From positions 4,092,001-4,156,000 of the forward strand of contig NZ_CP030771.1 of assembly GCF_006088715.1 (NCBI RefSeq): a stretch of 64,000 nucleotides of DNA. Reading direction: 5' to 3'. The stretch's first letter is position 1, and the number at the start of each line of letters is the position of its first letter. A program made the position numbers and the translations under genes. Positions 1-9,071 of the stretch are shown piece after piece. This DNA is from Streptomyces sp. YIM 121038. Lineage in GTDB: Bacteria; Actinomycetota; Actinomycetes; Streptomycetales; Streptomycetaceae. A model generated the notes under the pieces. The model did not search any database and had not been told where the DNA came from. It saw only the letters and a list, made by a program, of their open reading frames with translations.

Positions 1-282
1 TCGCTCGACGCGCAGCCCGAGGACGACGACTCCGAAGGCGCGCTCGCCGACCGCATCGGCTACGAGGACCACGGGCTCGAAGGCATCGAGTACGTCGAGT
101 CGTTGAAGCCGCTGATCGCCGAACTGCCGCCGCGGGACCGGAAGATCCTCTCCCTGCGGTTCGTGGCGAACATGACCCAGTCGGAGATCGGTGAGGAGCT
201 GGGCATCTCCCAGATGCACGTCTCGCGTCTGCTGTCCCGCACGCTGGTGCGGCTGCGCAGAGCGCTGACGGTCGAGGAGTAA
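1..282 (+). CDS. RNA polymerase sigma factor, SigB/SigF/SigG family, C-terminal part (5' end outside window)
   Basis: The open frame enters from the left edge and ends with TAA at 280-282, so only 93 C-terminal residues are seen. These include a PLIAELPPRDRKILSLRF segment and the recognition helix region TQSEIGEELGISQMHVSRLL, which together are the hallmark of sigma region 4 in the SigB/SigF group of Streptomyces stress and development sigma factors. Region 4 contacts the -35 element. The acidic stretch before it (EDDDSEGALADR) is typical of the region 3/4 linker of this group. From gene order next to a hut cluster I infer it may be the orthologue of S. coelicolor SigI, but regions 1 to 3 and any anti-sigma gene lie outside the window, so the paralogue is not proven. 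Confidence 0.9.
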   Translation, partial: SLDAQPEDDDSEGALADRIGYEDHGLEGIEYVESLKPLIAELPPRDRKILSLRFVANMTQSEIGEELGISQMHVSRLLSRTLVRLRRALTVEE

Positions 283-305
283 CAGCGCCCCGTCGTCGCT
301 CCGCG

Positions 306-385
306 CCCCGGAACTCGAACGCCGGAGGAGCCGGACGGTGCCGCTCGCGGCAGCGTTCGCCCCCTCCGGCGTTCGAGTTCCGGGG
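306..385. terminator. Perfect 23-bp inverted repeat between convergent genes
   Basis: Positions 306-328 (ccccggaactcgaacgccgg plus agg) are repeated in inverse at 363-385, with 34 bases between. The pair lies between the ends of the sigma gene (282) and the convergent permease gene (401). A stem of this strength should work as a bidirectional terminator, although no T-tract follows. The arm core, nnaacgccggannnn, resembles the 'ctcaaacgccggacggg' sequence in the larger palindromes at 7.7 and 35.8 kb, so it is probably a diverged relative. Confidence 0.65.
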
Positions 386-400
386 CCCCCTCCGCCGCGG

Positions 401-1768
401 TCAGGCCTCCGTACGCGCCCGCATCACCAGCTTGTTCACCGCCCACAGGGCGATGCCGATCGCGAGCAGCACGCCCGCGCGGACGTAGACGTCGGCCGGG
501 CGGTCGGCGAGCGGGCTCGCGAGGACGAGCGCGGTGATCGCGCCGAGCACGGGCAGGGCCGTGGGCGTGCGGAAGTGGTCGTGGTCCACGGGGTCCCTGC
601 GCAGCACCAGGACCGCGACGTTGACGACGGCGAACACGCACAGGAGCAGGAACGCCGTGGTGTCGCCGAGGCCCTCGATCTCGCCGGTGGAGACCAGGCC
701 GATGGCGAGCAGGGACACGAACGCGATGCCCACGACGGGCGTGCGGCGACCGGCCAGGACGCGGCCCATGGAGCGCGGCAGGATGCGCTCGTTGGCCATG
801 CCGTAGCAGAGGCGGGACGCCATCATGATGTTGATGAGGGCGGAGTTGGTGACCGCGAACAGGGCGATGAGCGCGAAGAGTTTGTGCGGGAAGTCCACGC
901 CGCCCGCCTTCACCACCTCCAGGAGCGGTCCGCTGGAGCCCTCCAGGGTCCTGTAGTCCACCAGGAGCGAGGAGACCAGGGCGACCAGGACGTAGATGGT
1001 GCCGGTCACCGCCACGCCGATGAAGATCGCGCGCGGGAAGGTGCGGGTGGGGTCCTTGGTCTCCTCGGCCATGTTCACCGAGTCCTCGAAGCCGACGAAG
1101 GCGAAGAAGCCGAGCGCGGTGGCCCCGAGGACTCCCGTGAACAGGGCGTATCCGGTGCCGCTCGACTCGAACTCGGTGAGCCGCGACGGCTCCCCGTCCC
1201 CCGTGAGCACGGCCCACGCGCCGATCGCGAGGATGATCAGCAGACCGGTCAGCTCGACCGCGGTCAGCACGACGTTCGCCTTCACCGACTCCGACACGCC
1301 CCGCAGGTTCAGCGCGGCGAGGGCGAGGACGAACGCGATCGCCACCAGCGTCGGCGGCAGCGCGTCATCGGTCAGCTCGCTCAGGTAGTCCCCGCTGAAG
1401 GCGCGGGCGGCCGCGCTCGCGGACGACAGGCCCGAGCACATCACCATGAACGCGATGATGAAGGTCAGGAAGGGGACCTTGAAGGCCTTCTGGGTGTAGA
1501 GCGCGGCACCCGCCGCCTTGGGGTACTTGCCGACCAGTTCCACGTACGACGCGGCCGTCAGGATCGCCACGACGAAGCCGATGAGGAACGGCACCCACAG
1601 GGCGCCGCCCACCTTTCCCGCCACCTTGCCGGTGGTGGCGTAGATGCCGGTGCCGAGGATGTCGCCGATCACGAAGAGGATCAGCAGCTTGGGGCCGAGG
1701 ACCCGGCGCAGGCCGGGCTCCTCCTCGGCCGGATGCGTGGTGGTACCGCTCGTTCCTGAAGTCGTCAC
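401..1768 (-). CDS. APC-superfamily amino acid permease
   Basis: 455 residues with about twelve hydrophobic segments, the length usual for amino acid-polyamine-organocation permeases. The first membrane segment carries the family signature GDILGTGIYATTGKVAG (residues about 35-51), the unwound helix that binds substrate amino and carboxyl groups. Later segments include FVGFEDSVNMAEETKDP, the conserved loop after helix 6 of cationic and neutral amino acid transporters. The GTG start at 1768 has GGAGG a few bases upstream. It probably imports or exchanges an amino acid across the cytoplasmic membrane. The nearby decarboxylase-like gene and hut operon make a basic amino acid or histidine an attractive substrate, but that is inference from position only. 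Confidence 0.88.
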   Translation of the reverse strand: MTTSGTSGTTTHPAEEEPGLRRVLGPKLLILFVIGDILGTGIYATTGKVAGKVGGALWVPFLIGFVVAILTAASYVELVGKYPKAAGAALYTQKAFKVPFLTFIIAFMVMCSGLSSASAAARAFSGDYLSELTDDALPPTLVAIAFVLALAALNLRGVSESVKANVVLTAVELTGLLIILAIGAWAVLTGDGEPSRLTEFESSGTGYALFTGVLGATALGFFAFVGFEDSVNMAEETKDPTRTFPRAIFIGVAVTGTIYVLVALVSSLLVDYRTLEGSSGPLLEVVKAGGVDFPHKLFALIALFAVTNSALINIMMASRLCYGMANERILPRSMGRVLAGRRTPVVGIAFVSLLAIGLVSTGEIEGLGDTTAFLLLCVFAVVNVAVLVLRRDPVDHDHFRTPTALPVLGAITALVLASPLADRPADVYVRAGVLLAIGIALWAVNKLVMRARTEA

Positions 1769-1872
1769 AGGAGCCTCCCCCGAACGTGACCGGGAACTTC
1801 GGAAGGATCTCTTGCCCGTGACACGCCGGGACGATGCGGGAGTTGAGCAACATCAGAGCCCGTGGCGGCGCC

Positions 1873-3261
1873 TCACAGCCCGTTCAGCGCGTCCGGTACG
1901 CCGCCGCCGGCCTCCTCGACCAGCTCCGCCACCGGCTGCGGCGCGCGCACGGTGGCGAAGCGGACCGTGCCGTCCGCCCCCGCGGCGAAGCCGTGGATCC
2001 CGGGCCGGGGCAGGCTGTTGTACGAGTAGTGCTGGGCGAAGTAGTAGGCGCCGGTGTCGAGGGCGGCCACGTGGTCGCCCGCTTCGAGCCGGGGCAGCGG
2101 GTGGTCGGCGGCGAGCAGGTCGCCCGCGAAGCAGGCCGGGCCCGCGACGTCCTGGCCGACGACGGGCCCCTGCTTGGGGCGGCCCTTGGCGTCGTACGCG
2201 GCGAGCCGGAGCGGCCAGGACTCGGGCGCGTACACCGTGCGGGTCGCCACCTGGACGCCCGCGTGGGTCAGCGCGATGGGCCGCCCGCCCGCCTCCTTGA
2301 CGTACTCGACGCGGGCGAGCAGCACCCCCTGCTTGGCGAGCAGCGAGCGGCCGAACTCGGTGACCAGGCCGTAGCGCCCGTCGAGCAGGCCGGGCACGCG
2401 GTCCTTGAGCAGGCGCGCGTACTGGCCGTGGGTCGGGCTCGCCTCGTCGGAGGAGAAGTTGACGGGGAGGCCGCCGCCGATGTCGACGGTGTCGATCTGG
2501 CGGCGCCCGGCGCGGGCGTTGACCTCCTCGGCGAGTTCGTACACCGCGGCGACACCCCGCACGAGCAGGTCGAGGGGGATGCCCTGGGAGCCGGTGTGCG
2601 CGTGCAGGCGGGTCAGCCAGGGCCGGTCGAGACAGGCCTGGACGAGCCAGTCGCGGGCGCCCTCGTCCCGCAGCGGCACGCCGAACTTCGAGGTCGCCGT
2701 CGCCGTCGAGAGCGCGCCGATGGAGCCCGCGCCGACCTGCGGGTTCACCCGTATCCCGAGCGGCGATCCGGTGGGCGCGGAGCGCACCAGGGCGTCGACG
2801 CGGGCCAGCTCCTGCGGGTTGTCGGCGTTGACGGCGATGCCCAGGGCGAGGGCCTCGCGCAGCTCGGCGGGGGTCTTGGCGGGCGAGTCGAGGACGGTGT
2901 GCGCGGGCGGCACCCCGGCGGCGCGGGCGAGGGCCAGTTCGCCGGGGCTCGCGACCTCGGCGCCGATCCCCTCCTCGTGCAGCAGCCGCAGGACCGGCAC
3001 CAGGGGCGTCGCCTTCACGGCGAAGGCGTGCAGGACGGGGGTGCCGGGCGGGGTGACCCCGGCGAAGGCGGCGCGCAGCGCGACGGCGGCCGCGCGGACG
3101 CCGGTGACGTCGACGAGGCCCGCGAGCGGGTGCTCCGGGCTCACCACGCCCTGCTCGATCGCGGCGCGTACGGCCTGGTCCCGGCGGGCGGCGGCCTCCG
3201 CGCCGGGGGGACTCGTGGGGTCGACGGTGGGGCCGGGAACCGTCGCGTCGTCGGGGCTCAT
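1873..3261 (-). CDS. Fold-type III PLP-dependent decarboxylase, diaminopimelate decarboxylase (LysA)-like
   Basis: 462 residues from ATG 3261. The alanine-racemase-like barrel carries LHAFAVKATPL, whose lysine would hold pyridoxal phosphate, then GAEVASPGELALA, the glycine-rich phosphate loop DIGGGLP, EFGRSLLAKQG, and a C-terminal CFAGDLLAA with the cysteine that completes the partner subunit's active site in LysA dimers. The order and length match diaminopimelate or ornithine/arginine decarboxylases of family 2. The essential lysA is normally linked to thrC/thrB in Streptomyces, so this is likely a second paralogue with its own substrate. The start region sits inside a 23-bp tandem duplication: an in-frame TTG at 3297 and an out-of-frame ATG at 3284 compete with 3261, and none has a clear Shine-Dalgarno sequence. 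Confidence 0.85.
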   Translation of the reverse strand: MSPDDATVPGPTVDPTSPPGAEAAARRDQAVRAAIEQGVVSPEHPLAGLVDVTGVRAAAVALRAAFAGVTPPGTPVLHAFAVKATPLVPVLRLLHEEGIGAEVASPGELALARAAGVPPAHTVLDSPAKTPAELREALALGIAVNADNPQELARVDALVRSAPTGSPLGIRVNPQVGAGSIGALSTATATSKFGVPLRDEGARDWLVQACLDRPWLTRLHAHTGSQGIPLDLLVRGVAAVYELAEEVNARAGRRQIDTVDIGGGLPVNFSSDEASPTHGQYARLLKDRVPGLLDGRYGLVTEFGRSLLAKQGVLLARVEYVKEAGGRPIALTHAGVQVATRTVYAPESWPLRLAAYDAKGRPKQGPVVGQDVAGPACFAGDLLAADHPLPRLEAGDHVAALDTGAYYFAQHYSYNSLPRPGIHGFAAGADGTVRFATVRAPQPVAELVEEAGGGVPDALNGL

Positions 3262-3298
3262 GTGATCCACGCAAGGGGGCTCATGTGATCCACACAAT
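3253..3298. repeat. 23-bp direct tandem duplication over the decarboxylase start
   Basis: The unit ggggctcatgtgatccac plus five bases occurs at 3253-3275 and again at 3276-3298 with two mismatches. Each copy contains an ATG with the same preceding context, and the two ATGs are in different frames because 23 is not a multiple of three. It reads as a recent slippage-type duplication that changed the leader or the start of the decarboxylase gene. It also lies about 40 bp from the hutU promoter. Confidence 0.8.
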
Positions 3299-3334
3299 CA
3301 CCCGAGCGCCGCGTCCGCTGGCCCTACGGTGCTA

Positions 3335-3370
3335 TTGACTAGAGCTATTCACCGACCGAGGATGTGAATA
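3335..3370 (+). promoter_or_regulatory. Probable hutU promoter with overlapping dyad operator
   Basis: TTGACT (3335-3340) and GAGGAT (3358-3363) are spaced by 17 bases, a good vegetative -35/-10 arrangement. An inverted repeat TATTCAC (3346-3352) and GTGAATA (3364-3370), separated by 11 bases, straddles the -10, the position expected for a repressor operator. hut operons are usually substrate-induced, so this dyad is the best candidate for control of the operon. The regulator that would bind is not identified. Confidence 0.55.
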
Positions 3371-3400
3371 ACAAGGTCACAGCCCTCAGGAGGCACCGCC

Positions 3401-5059
3401 ATGTCAGGACCCCGCCCCGTACGAGCGCCGCGCGGCACCGAACTGAGCGCCCTGGGATGGCAGCAGGAAGCCGCCCTGCGCATGCTCCAGAACAACCTCG
3501 ACCCCGAGGTCGCCGAGCACCCCGACAAGCTCGTCGTCTACGGCGGCACCGGCAAGGCGGCCCGCGACTGGCGCTCCTTCGACGCGATGGTGCGCACGCT
3601 GCGGACCCTCAAGCAGGACGAGACGATGCTCGTCCAGTCCGGCCGCCCCGTCGGCGTCATGCAGACCCACGAGTGGGCGCCGCGCGTGCTCATCGCCAAC
3701 TCCAACCTGGTCGGCGACTGGGCGAACTGGGAGGAGTTCCGCCGCCTGGAGGCGCTCGGCCTCACCATGTACGGCCAGATGACCGCCGGTTCCTGGATCT
3801 ACATCGGCACCCAGGGCATCCTCCAGGGCACGTACGAGACCTTCGCGGCCGTCGCGGCGAAGAAGTTCGGCGGCACGCTCGCCGGGACCATCACGCTCAC
3901 CGCCGGGCTCGGCGGCATGGGCGGCGCCCAGCCGCTGGCCGTCACCATGAACGACGGCGTCGCGATCTGTATCGACTGCGACCCGCGCGCCATCGAGCGC
4001 CGCATCGAGCACCGCTACCTCGACGTGAAGGCGGACTCCCTGGAGCACGCGCTCCAGCTCGCCACCGAGGCCCGCGACGCCCGCCGCCCGCTCTCCATCG
4101 GCCTGCTCGGCAACGCGGCGGAGCTGCTGCCGCGCATGCTCGCCGAGGGCGCGCCCGTCGACATCGTCACGGACCAGACGAGCGCCCACGACCCGCTCGC
4201 CTACCTCCCCGTCGGCGTCGACTTCGACGACATGGCGACGGCCGCCGAGAAGGACCCGGCGGGCTTCACCACCCGGGCCCGCGAGTCCATGGCCCGGCAC
4301 GTCGAGGCCATGGTCGGCTTCATGGACGCGGGCGCCGAGGTCTTCGACTACGGCAACTCCATCCGCGGCGAGGCCCAACTGGCGGGCTACGACCGGGCGT
4401 TCGCCTTCCCCGGCTTCGTCCCCGCGTACATCCGGCCGCTGTTCTGCGAGGGCAAGGGCCCGTTCCGCTGGGCGGCGCTCTCGGGCGAGGCCTCGGACAT
4501 CCACAAGACCGACAAGGCGATCCTCGACCTCTTCCCCGAGAACGAATCGCTGCACCGCTGGATCAAGATGGCGGGCGAGCGCGTCCACTTCCAGGGCCTG
4601 CCCGCCCGCATCTGCTGGCTCGGCTACGGCGAGCGCGACAAGGCGGGCGAGCGGTTCAACGACATGGTGGCCTCCGGTGAGCTCCAGGCCCCGCTCGCGA
4701 TCGGCCGCGACCACCTCGACTGCGGCTCGGTGGCCTCGCCGTACCGCGAGACCGAGGGCATGCGCGACGGCTCCGACGCCATCGCCGACTGGCCCCTCCT
4801 GAACGCCATGGTCAACGTGGCCTCCGGCGCCTCCTGGGTCTCCCTCCACCACGGCGGCGGCGTCGGCATGGGCCGCTCCATCCACGCGGGCCAGGTCACG
4901 GTCGCCGACGGCACGAAGCTCGGGGGCGAGAAGATCCGCAGGGTCCTCACCAACGACCCGGGCATGGGCGTGATCCGGCACGTCGACGCGGGCTACGAGG
5001 GCGCCGAGGCCGTGGCCGCGGAGCGCGGTGTCCGCGTGCCCATGCGGGAGGGCGAGTGA
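3401..5059 (+). CDS. hutU: Urocanate hydratase
   Basis: 552 residues, the full length of the family. HutU adds water to urocanate to give 4-imidazolone-5-propionate, the second step of histidine catabolism, using a tightly bound NAD+ as electrophile. Family segments are evident: [12 protein letters not shown] near residue 47, [39 protein letters not shown], the NAD-binding [26 protein letters not shown] and, near the C-terminus, [30 protein letters not shown] directly precedes ATG 3401. The stop overlaps the next gene (GTGA at 5056-5059), so hutU, the M20 hydrolase and hutF are translationally coupled. No hutH (histidine ammonia-lyase) is in the window. Confidence 0.97.
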   Translation: MSGPRPVRAPRGTELSALGWQQEAALRMLQNNLDPEVAEHPDKLVVYGGTGKAARDWRSFDAMVRTLRTLKQDETMLVQSGRPVGVMQTHEWAPRVLIANSNLVGDWANWEEFRRLEALGLTMYGQMTAGSWIYIGTQGILQGTYETFAAVAAKKFGGTLAGTITLTAGLGGMGGAQPLAVTMNDGVAICIDCDPRAIERRIEHRYLDVKADSLEHALQLATEARDARRPLSIGLLGNAAELLPRMLAEGAPVDIVTDQTSAHDPLAYLPVGVDFDDMATAAEKDPAGFTTRARESMARHVEAMVGFMDAGAEVFDYGNSIRGEAQLAGYDRAFAFPGFVPAYIRPLFCEGKGPFRWAALSGEASDIHKTDKAILDLFPENESLHRWIKMAGERVHFQGLPARICWLGYGERDKAGERFNDMVASGELQAPLAIGRDHLDCGSVASPYRETEGMRDGSDAIADWPLLNAMVNVASGASWVSLHHGGGVGMGRSIHAGQVTVADGTKLGGEKIRRVLTNDPGMGVIRHVDAGYEGAEAVAAERGVRVPMREGE

Positions 5060-6342
5060 AGCGCCCCGAAGGGGCGCGGGGAACTGCGCGCCCGGCCACG
5101 ACGGCACCGCAGTCGCCGACGCCGCCCGACTTCACGGCGATGTGGCGCGACCTGCTTCCCATCGGCCGCAACGCCGAGACCGGCGGCTACCGCCGCCACG
5201 CCTGGACCGGGGCCGACGCCGACTGCCGGACCTGGTTCCAGGAGCAGGCCGAGAGCCGGGGGCTCGCGTACGAGACGGACCGGAACGGCAACCAGTGGGC
5301 GTGGCTCGGCGACCCGGCCGCGGGAGACGCCGTCGTCACCGGCTCGCACCTGGACTCCGTCCCCGACGGCGGCGCCTTCGACGGCCCCCTCGGCGTCGTC
5401 TCCGCCTTCGCCGCACTCGACGAACTCCGCGCCAGGGGCGCGGAGTTCACCCGCCCCCTCGCCCTCACGAACTTCGGCGACGAGGAGGGCGCCCGCTTCG
5501 GCCTGGCCTGCGTCGGCTCCCGGCTCACGGCCGGGCAGCTCACCAAGGAGCAGGCGTACGAGCTGCGCGACGGCGACGGCGTGCGCCTGCCGGAGGCGAT
5601 GGAGGCCGCCGGGTACGACCCGGCGGCGATCGGCCCGGACCCCGAGCGGCTCGCCCGGATCGGCGCGTTCGTGGAGCTGCACGTGGAGCAGGGCCGGGCC
5701 CTGGACCTGTCCGGCGACGAGGTCGGCATCGCCAGCGCCATCTGGCCGCACGGCCGCTGGCGCTTCGACTTCCGCGGCGAGGCCAACCACGCGGGCACCA
5801 CCCGCCTCGTCGACCGCAGCGACCCGATGCTGAGCTACGCGGAGACGGTCCTCGCGGCCCGCCGCGAGGCGGAGCTCGCGGGCGCGGTGGCGACGTTCGG
5901 CAAGATCTCCGTCGAGCCCAACGGCGTCAACGCCATCCCGTCCCTGGTGCGCGGCTGGCTCGACTCGCGCGCCGCGGACCAGGAGACGCTCGACACGGTG
6001 GTGACGGCGGTCGAGAAGGCGGCCCGCGAGTACGCGGACCGGCACGGCGTCGACCTCGCCGTCGTACGCGAGTCGTTCACGCCGGTCATCGAGTTCGAGC
6101 ACGCGCTGCGCGACGAGCTGGGCGCGCTCCTGCGCGGGCGCACCGGCCGCGAGGTGCCCGTGCTCGGCACCGGCGCCGGGCACGACGCGGGCATCCTCTC
6201 CGCGTCCGTCCCGACCGCCATGCTGTTCGTCCGCAACCCCACGGGCGTCTCGCACTCCCCCGCCGAGTACGCGGCGGAGGACGACTGCGTCGCCGGGGTG
6301 CGGGCGCTCGCCGACGTACTGGAGGGCCTGGCGTGCCGGTGA
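5056..6342 (+). CDS. M20-family metallo-amidohydrolase (allantoate/N-carbamoyl amino acid hydrolase type), candidate N-formylglutamate deformylase of the hut operon
   Basis: 428 residues if GTG 5056 is used. The dimetal M20 core is complete: [15 protein letters not shown] (His98, Asp109), GDEEGARF (Glu143 and Glu144), a FVELHVEQG segment and GVSHSP with the last histidine; the lid region also resembles allantoate amidohydrolases. The gene lies between hutU and hutF and overlaps both. HutF makes N-formylglutamate, and no HutG-type deformylase is present, so I infer that this enzyme removes the formyl group. Residues 2 to about 19 are translated from a dispersed repeat (5060-5112), so the native start may be further in, for example ATG 5140. 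Classical annotation would call it allantoate amidohydrolase. Confidence 0.88.
   Translation: MKRPEGARGTARPATTAPQSPTPPDFTAMWRDLLPIGRNAETGGYRRHAWTGADADCRTWFQEQAESRGLAYETDRNGNQWAWLGDPAAGDAVVTGSHLDSVPDGGAFDGPLGVVSAFAALDELRARGAEFTRPLALTNFGDEEGARFGLACVGSRLTAGQLTKEQAYELRDGDGVRLPEAMEAAGYDPAAIGPDPERLARIGAFVELHVEQGRALDLSGDEVGIASAIWPHGRWRFDFRGEANHAGTTRLVDRSDPMLSYAETVLAARREAELAGAVATFGKISVEPNGVNAIPSLVRGWLDSRAADQETLDTVVTAVEKAAREYADRHGVDLAVVRESFTPVIEFEHALRDELGALLRGRTGREVPVLGTGAGHDAGILSASVPTAMLFVRNPTGVSHSPAEYAAEDDCVAGVRALADVLEGLACR
5060..5112 (-). repeat. Dispersed hairpin element, copy 1 (inside coding sequence)
   Basis: On the minus strand this reads as a ctgcgg leader, then gtcgtggccgggcgcgcag, then ttccccgcgccccttcgggg and cgct. 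It shares its order and most bases with copies at 15.0, 22.2, 24.9 and 45.2 kb. The 3' part is a self-complementary stem, gcgccccgaaggggcgc. Here it forms the first 19 codons of the M20 hydrolase gene. Confidence 0.8.
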
Positions 6343-7688
6343 CGCACACGTACTGGGCGGAGCACGCCTGGCTGGAGCCGGCCGTGGAGCCCGGCGTGGC
6401 GCTCGACGTGGGTGCGGACGGGCGGATCGCCGCCGTCCGCACCGGCGTCGGGGCCCCGCCGCCGGGGGCCACGGTCCTGCGCGGCCTGACCCTGCCCGGC
6501 CTCGCCAACGCCCACTCGCATGCTTTCCACCGGGCGCTGCGCTCCACCGTGCAGGTCGGCAGCGGCACGTTCTGGACGTGGCGCGAGGTCATGTACTCCG
6601 TGGCCGACCGGCTCACGCCGGAGACGTACCACGCGCTCGCGCGGGCGGTGTACGCGGAGATGGCGCTCGCCGGGATCACGGCCGTCGGCGAGTTCCACTA
6701 CCTGCACCACGCGCCCGGCGGGAAGCGCTACGCCGACCCGAACGCGATGGGCGAGGCCCTCATCGCCGCCGCGGCCGACGCGGGCATCCGCATCACGCTC
6801 CTCGACACCGCGTACGTGGCCTCCGGCCTGCGCGACGCCGCCGAGGGCGCCCCGCCCGACCACCACCAGCTGCGGTTCTCCGACGGCACGGCCCAGGCGT
6901 GGGCGGAGCGGGCCGCGCTCCTGAAGGACCGCGAGCACGCCCGGATCGGCGCGGCGATCCACTCCGTACGGGCCGTGCCCGCGCGGCAGTTGGGCACCGT
7001 GGCCGAGTGGGCCGCGACGCGCGGCGCCCCGCTGCACGTGCACCTGTCCGAGCAGACCGCCGAGAACGAGGCGTGCCTGGCCGTGCACGGCCGCACGCCC
7101 ACGCGGCTGCTCGCCGACCACGGGGTGCTCGGGGCGCGCACGACGGGCGTCCACAACACGCACCTCACGGACGACGACATCGCCCTGATCGGCGGCTCGG
7201 GCACCGGCACCTGCATGTGCCCCACCACCGAGCGGGACCTCGCCGACGGCATCGGGCCCGCGCCCGCCCTCCAGCGGGCGGGCAGCCCGCTCTCCCTCGG
7301 CAGCGACAGCCACGCCGTCATCGACCTCTTCGAGGAGGCGCGGGCGATGGAGCTCAACGAGCGGCTGCGGACCCACACGCGGGGGCACTGGACGGCGGCC
7401 GCGCTGCTGCGGGCGGCGTCCGCCGACGGGCACGCCGCGCTCGGCTGGGCCGATGCCGGGGCCCTGGAGGCGGGGCGGCTCGCCGACTTCGCCACGGTCG
7501 CGCTCGACTCCGTGCGGACGGCGGGGGCCGTGCCGCGGCTCGGGGCGGAGGTCGCGGTGTTCGCGGCGAGCGCGGTGGATGTGCGGCACACCGTGGTCGG
7601 GGGCCGCCACGTGGTCCGCGACGGCGCCCACACCCTCGTCCCCGACGTACCGTCGGCCCTGACCGAAGCGGTGACAGCCCTGCACTAG
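6333..7688 (+). CDS. hutF: Formimidoylglutamate deiminase
   Basis: 451 residues from GTG 6333, chosen because GGAGG at 6321-6325 is 7 bases upstream; the start lies inside the preceding gene (stop 6340-6342). HutF hydrolyses N-formimino-L-glutamate to N-formyl-L-glutamate and ammonia, the five-step branch of histidine degradation. It has the amidohydrolase-barrel metal motif [12 protein letters not shown] (residues about 59-70), a later HVHLSEQ strand, HNTHLTDDD and the fourth-metal or proton-shuttle aspartate in [15 protein letters not shown]. Length and motifs distinguish it from the related imidazolonepropionase encoded next. A long palindrome begins at its stop codon and separates it from hutI. 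Confidence 0.93.
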   Translation: MPVTHTYWAEHAWLEPAVEPGVALDVGADGRIAAVRTGVGAPPPGATVLRGLTLPGLANAHSHAFHRALRSTVQVGSGTFWTWREVMYSVADRLTPETYHALARAVYAEMALAGITAVGEFHYLHHAPGGKRYADPNAMGEALIAAAADAGIRITLLDTAYVASGLRDAAEGAPPDHHQLRFSDGTAQAWAERAALLKDREHARIGAAIHSVRAVPARQLGTVAEWAATRGAPLHVHLSEQTAENEACLAVHGRTPTRLLADHGVLGARTTGVHNTHLTDDDIALIGGSGTGTCMCPTTERDLADGIGPAPALQRAGSPLSLGSDSHAVIDLFEEARAMELNERLRTHTRGHWTAAALLRAASADGHAALGWADAGALEAGRLADFATVALDSVRTAGAVPRLGAEVAVFAASAVDVRHTVVGGRHVVRDGAHTLVPDVPSALTEAVTALH

Positions 7689-7862
7689 CCCTCGCGGTGC
7701 GCCCCAGGCCCGCCCCTTCCCGAACTGGGGCTCCGCCCCAGACCCCGCTCCTCAAACGCCGGAGAGGCTGGATCTTTCAGCCCGTCCGGCGTTTGAGGAC
7801 CGGGGGTACGGGGGCGGAGCCCCCGGAGCGGGAAGGGGCGGGCCTGGGGCGCACCGCGAGGG
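7689..7862. repeat. 174-bp palindromic intergenic element with perfect 34-bp arms, copy 1
   Basis: Positions 7689-7722 (starting ccctcgcggtgcgccccagg) are the exact reverse complement of 7829-7862. Nested inside are ggggctccgcccc against gggggcggagccccc and ctcaaacgccgga against tccggcgtttgag. The element fills nearly the whole gap between hutF and hutI. It could fold into a cruciform or a large RNA hairpin that attenuates transcription into hutI. A near-identical copy lies at 35735-35958. Confidence 0.85.
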
Positions 7863-7894
7863 ACCACCCGCACCCACCCACGAACAGGACCCCC

Positions 7895-9064
7895 ATGACC
7901 ACCACCGTCATCCGCAACATCGGCAGCCTCGTCACCAACGACCCTGCCCTGGGCCGGGGCCCGCTCGGGCTCATCGAGGACGCCGCCGTCGTCCTGGACG
8001 GCGAGGAGGTCGCCTGGGTGGGCCCGAGCGCCGAGGCCCCGGCGGCGGACGAGGCGTACGACGCCCAGGGCCGCGCGGCCCTGCCCGGCTTCGTGGACTC
8101 CCACTCCCACCTCCTCTTCGCGGGCGACCGCACCCAGGAGTTCAACGCCCGCATGGAGGGCCGCCCCTACGAGGCGGGCGGCATCCGCACAACCGTGGCG
8201 GCGACCCGCGCCGCGTCGGACGAGGCCCTGGAGGCGAACCTCGCCCGCTACCTCGCCGAGGCCCTGCGCCAGGGCACCACGACGTTCGAGACGAAGTCGG
8301 GCTACGGCCTGACGACCGAGGACGAGGCCCGCGCCCTGCGCATCGCGGCGCGCCACACGGACGAGGTCACCTTCCTCGGCGCCCACATCGTGTCGCCGGA
8401 CCACGCCGGCGACCCGGCGGCGTACGTGGCCCTGGTGACGGGCGAGATGCTGGACGCCTGCGCCCCGCACGCCCGCTGGATCGACGTGTTCTGCGAGAAG
8501 GGCGCCTTCGACGGCGACCAGGCGCGGGCGATCCTGACCGCGGGGAAGGCGAAGGGGCTGCACCCGCGCGTGCACGCCAACCAGCTCAGCTACGGCCCGG
8601 GCGTCCAGCTGGCCGTGGAGCTCGACGCCGCGAGCGCCGACCACTGCACGCATCTGACGGACGCCGACGTGGACGCCCTCGCCCACAGCGACACGGTGGC
8701 CACGCTGCTGCCGGGCGCGGAGTTCTCCACGCGCGCCGAGTGGCCCGACGCCCGGCGGCTGCTCGACGCGGGCGCGACGGTGGCCCTGTCGACGGACTGC
8801 AACCCGGGCTCGTCGTTCACCTCGTCCGTGCCGTTCTGCGTCGCGCTCGCCGTACGGGACATGGGGATGACCCCCGACGAGGCGGTGTGGGCGGCCACGG
8901 CGGGCGGCGCCGCGGCGCTGCGCCGCACGGACGTCGGCCGCCTCTCCCCCGGCGCCCGCGCCGACCTGGCGCTCCTGGACGCGCCGAGCCACGTCCACCT
9001 GGCCTACCGGCCGGGCGTACCGCTGGTCTCGGCGGTGTGGCGGCGCGGCGCCCGCGTCGCCTGA
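7895..9064 (+). CDS. hutI: Imidazolonepropionase
   Basis: 389 residues. HutI opens 4-imidazolone-5-propionate to N-formiminoglutamate, joining the HutU and HutF steps. The metal site [16 protein letters not shown] lies near residue 66, followed by [16 protein letters not shown] and [12 protein letters not shown], both diagnostic for the family. [16 protein letters not shown] and [13 protein letters not shown] complete the amidohydrolase site. The ATG at 7895 is preceded by AGGACCCCC. It is the last gene of the hut operon and is separated from hutF by the palindromic element, so transcription through that hairpin, or a separate promoter, is required. Confidence 0.95.
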   Translation: MTTTVIRNIGSLVTNDPALGRGPLGLIEDAAVVLDGEEVAWVGPSAEAPAADEAYDAQGRAALPGFVDSHSHLLFAGDRTQEFNARMEGRPYEAGGIRTTVAATRAASDEALEANLARYLAEALRQGTTTFETKSGYGLTTEDEARALRIAARHTDEVTFLGAHIVSPDHAGDPAAYVALVTGEMLDACAPHARWIDVFCEKGAFDGDQARAILTAGKAKGLHPRVHANQLSYGPGVQLAVELDAASADHCTHLTDADVDALAHSDTVATLLPGAEFSTRAEWPDARRLLDAGATVALSTDCNPGSSFTSSVPFCVALAVRDMGMTPDEAVWAATAGGAAALRRTDVGRLSPGARADLALLDAPSHVHLAYRPGVPLVSAVWRRGARVA

Positions 9065-9071
9065 CGGGGCG

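Noticed and set aside
5028..6332. An 886-codon frame that runs into hutF from far upstream
   Set aside because: The part before 6333 is a shadow of the M20 gene. hutF has its own GGAGG and GTG at 6333.
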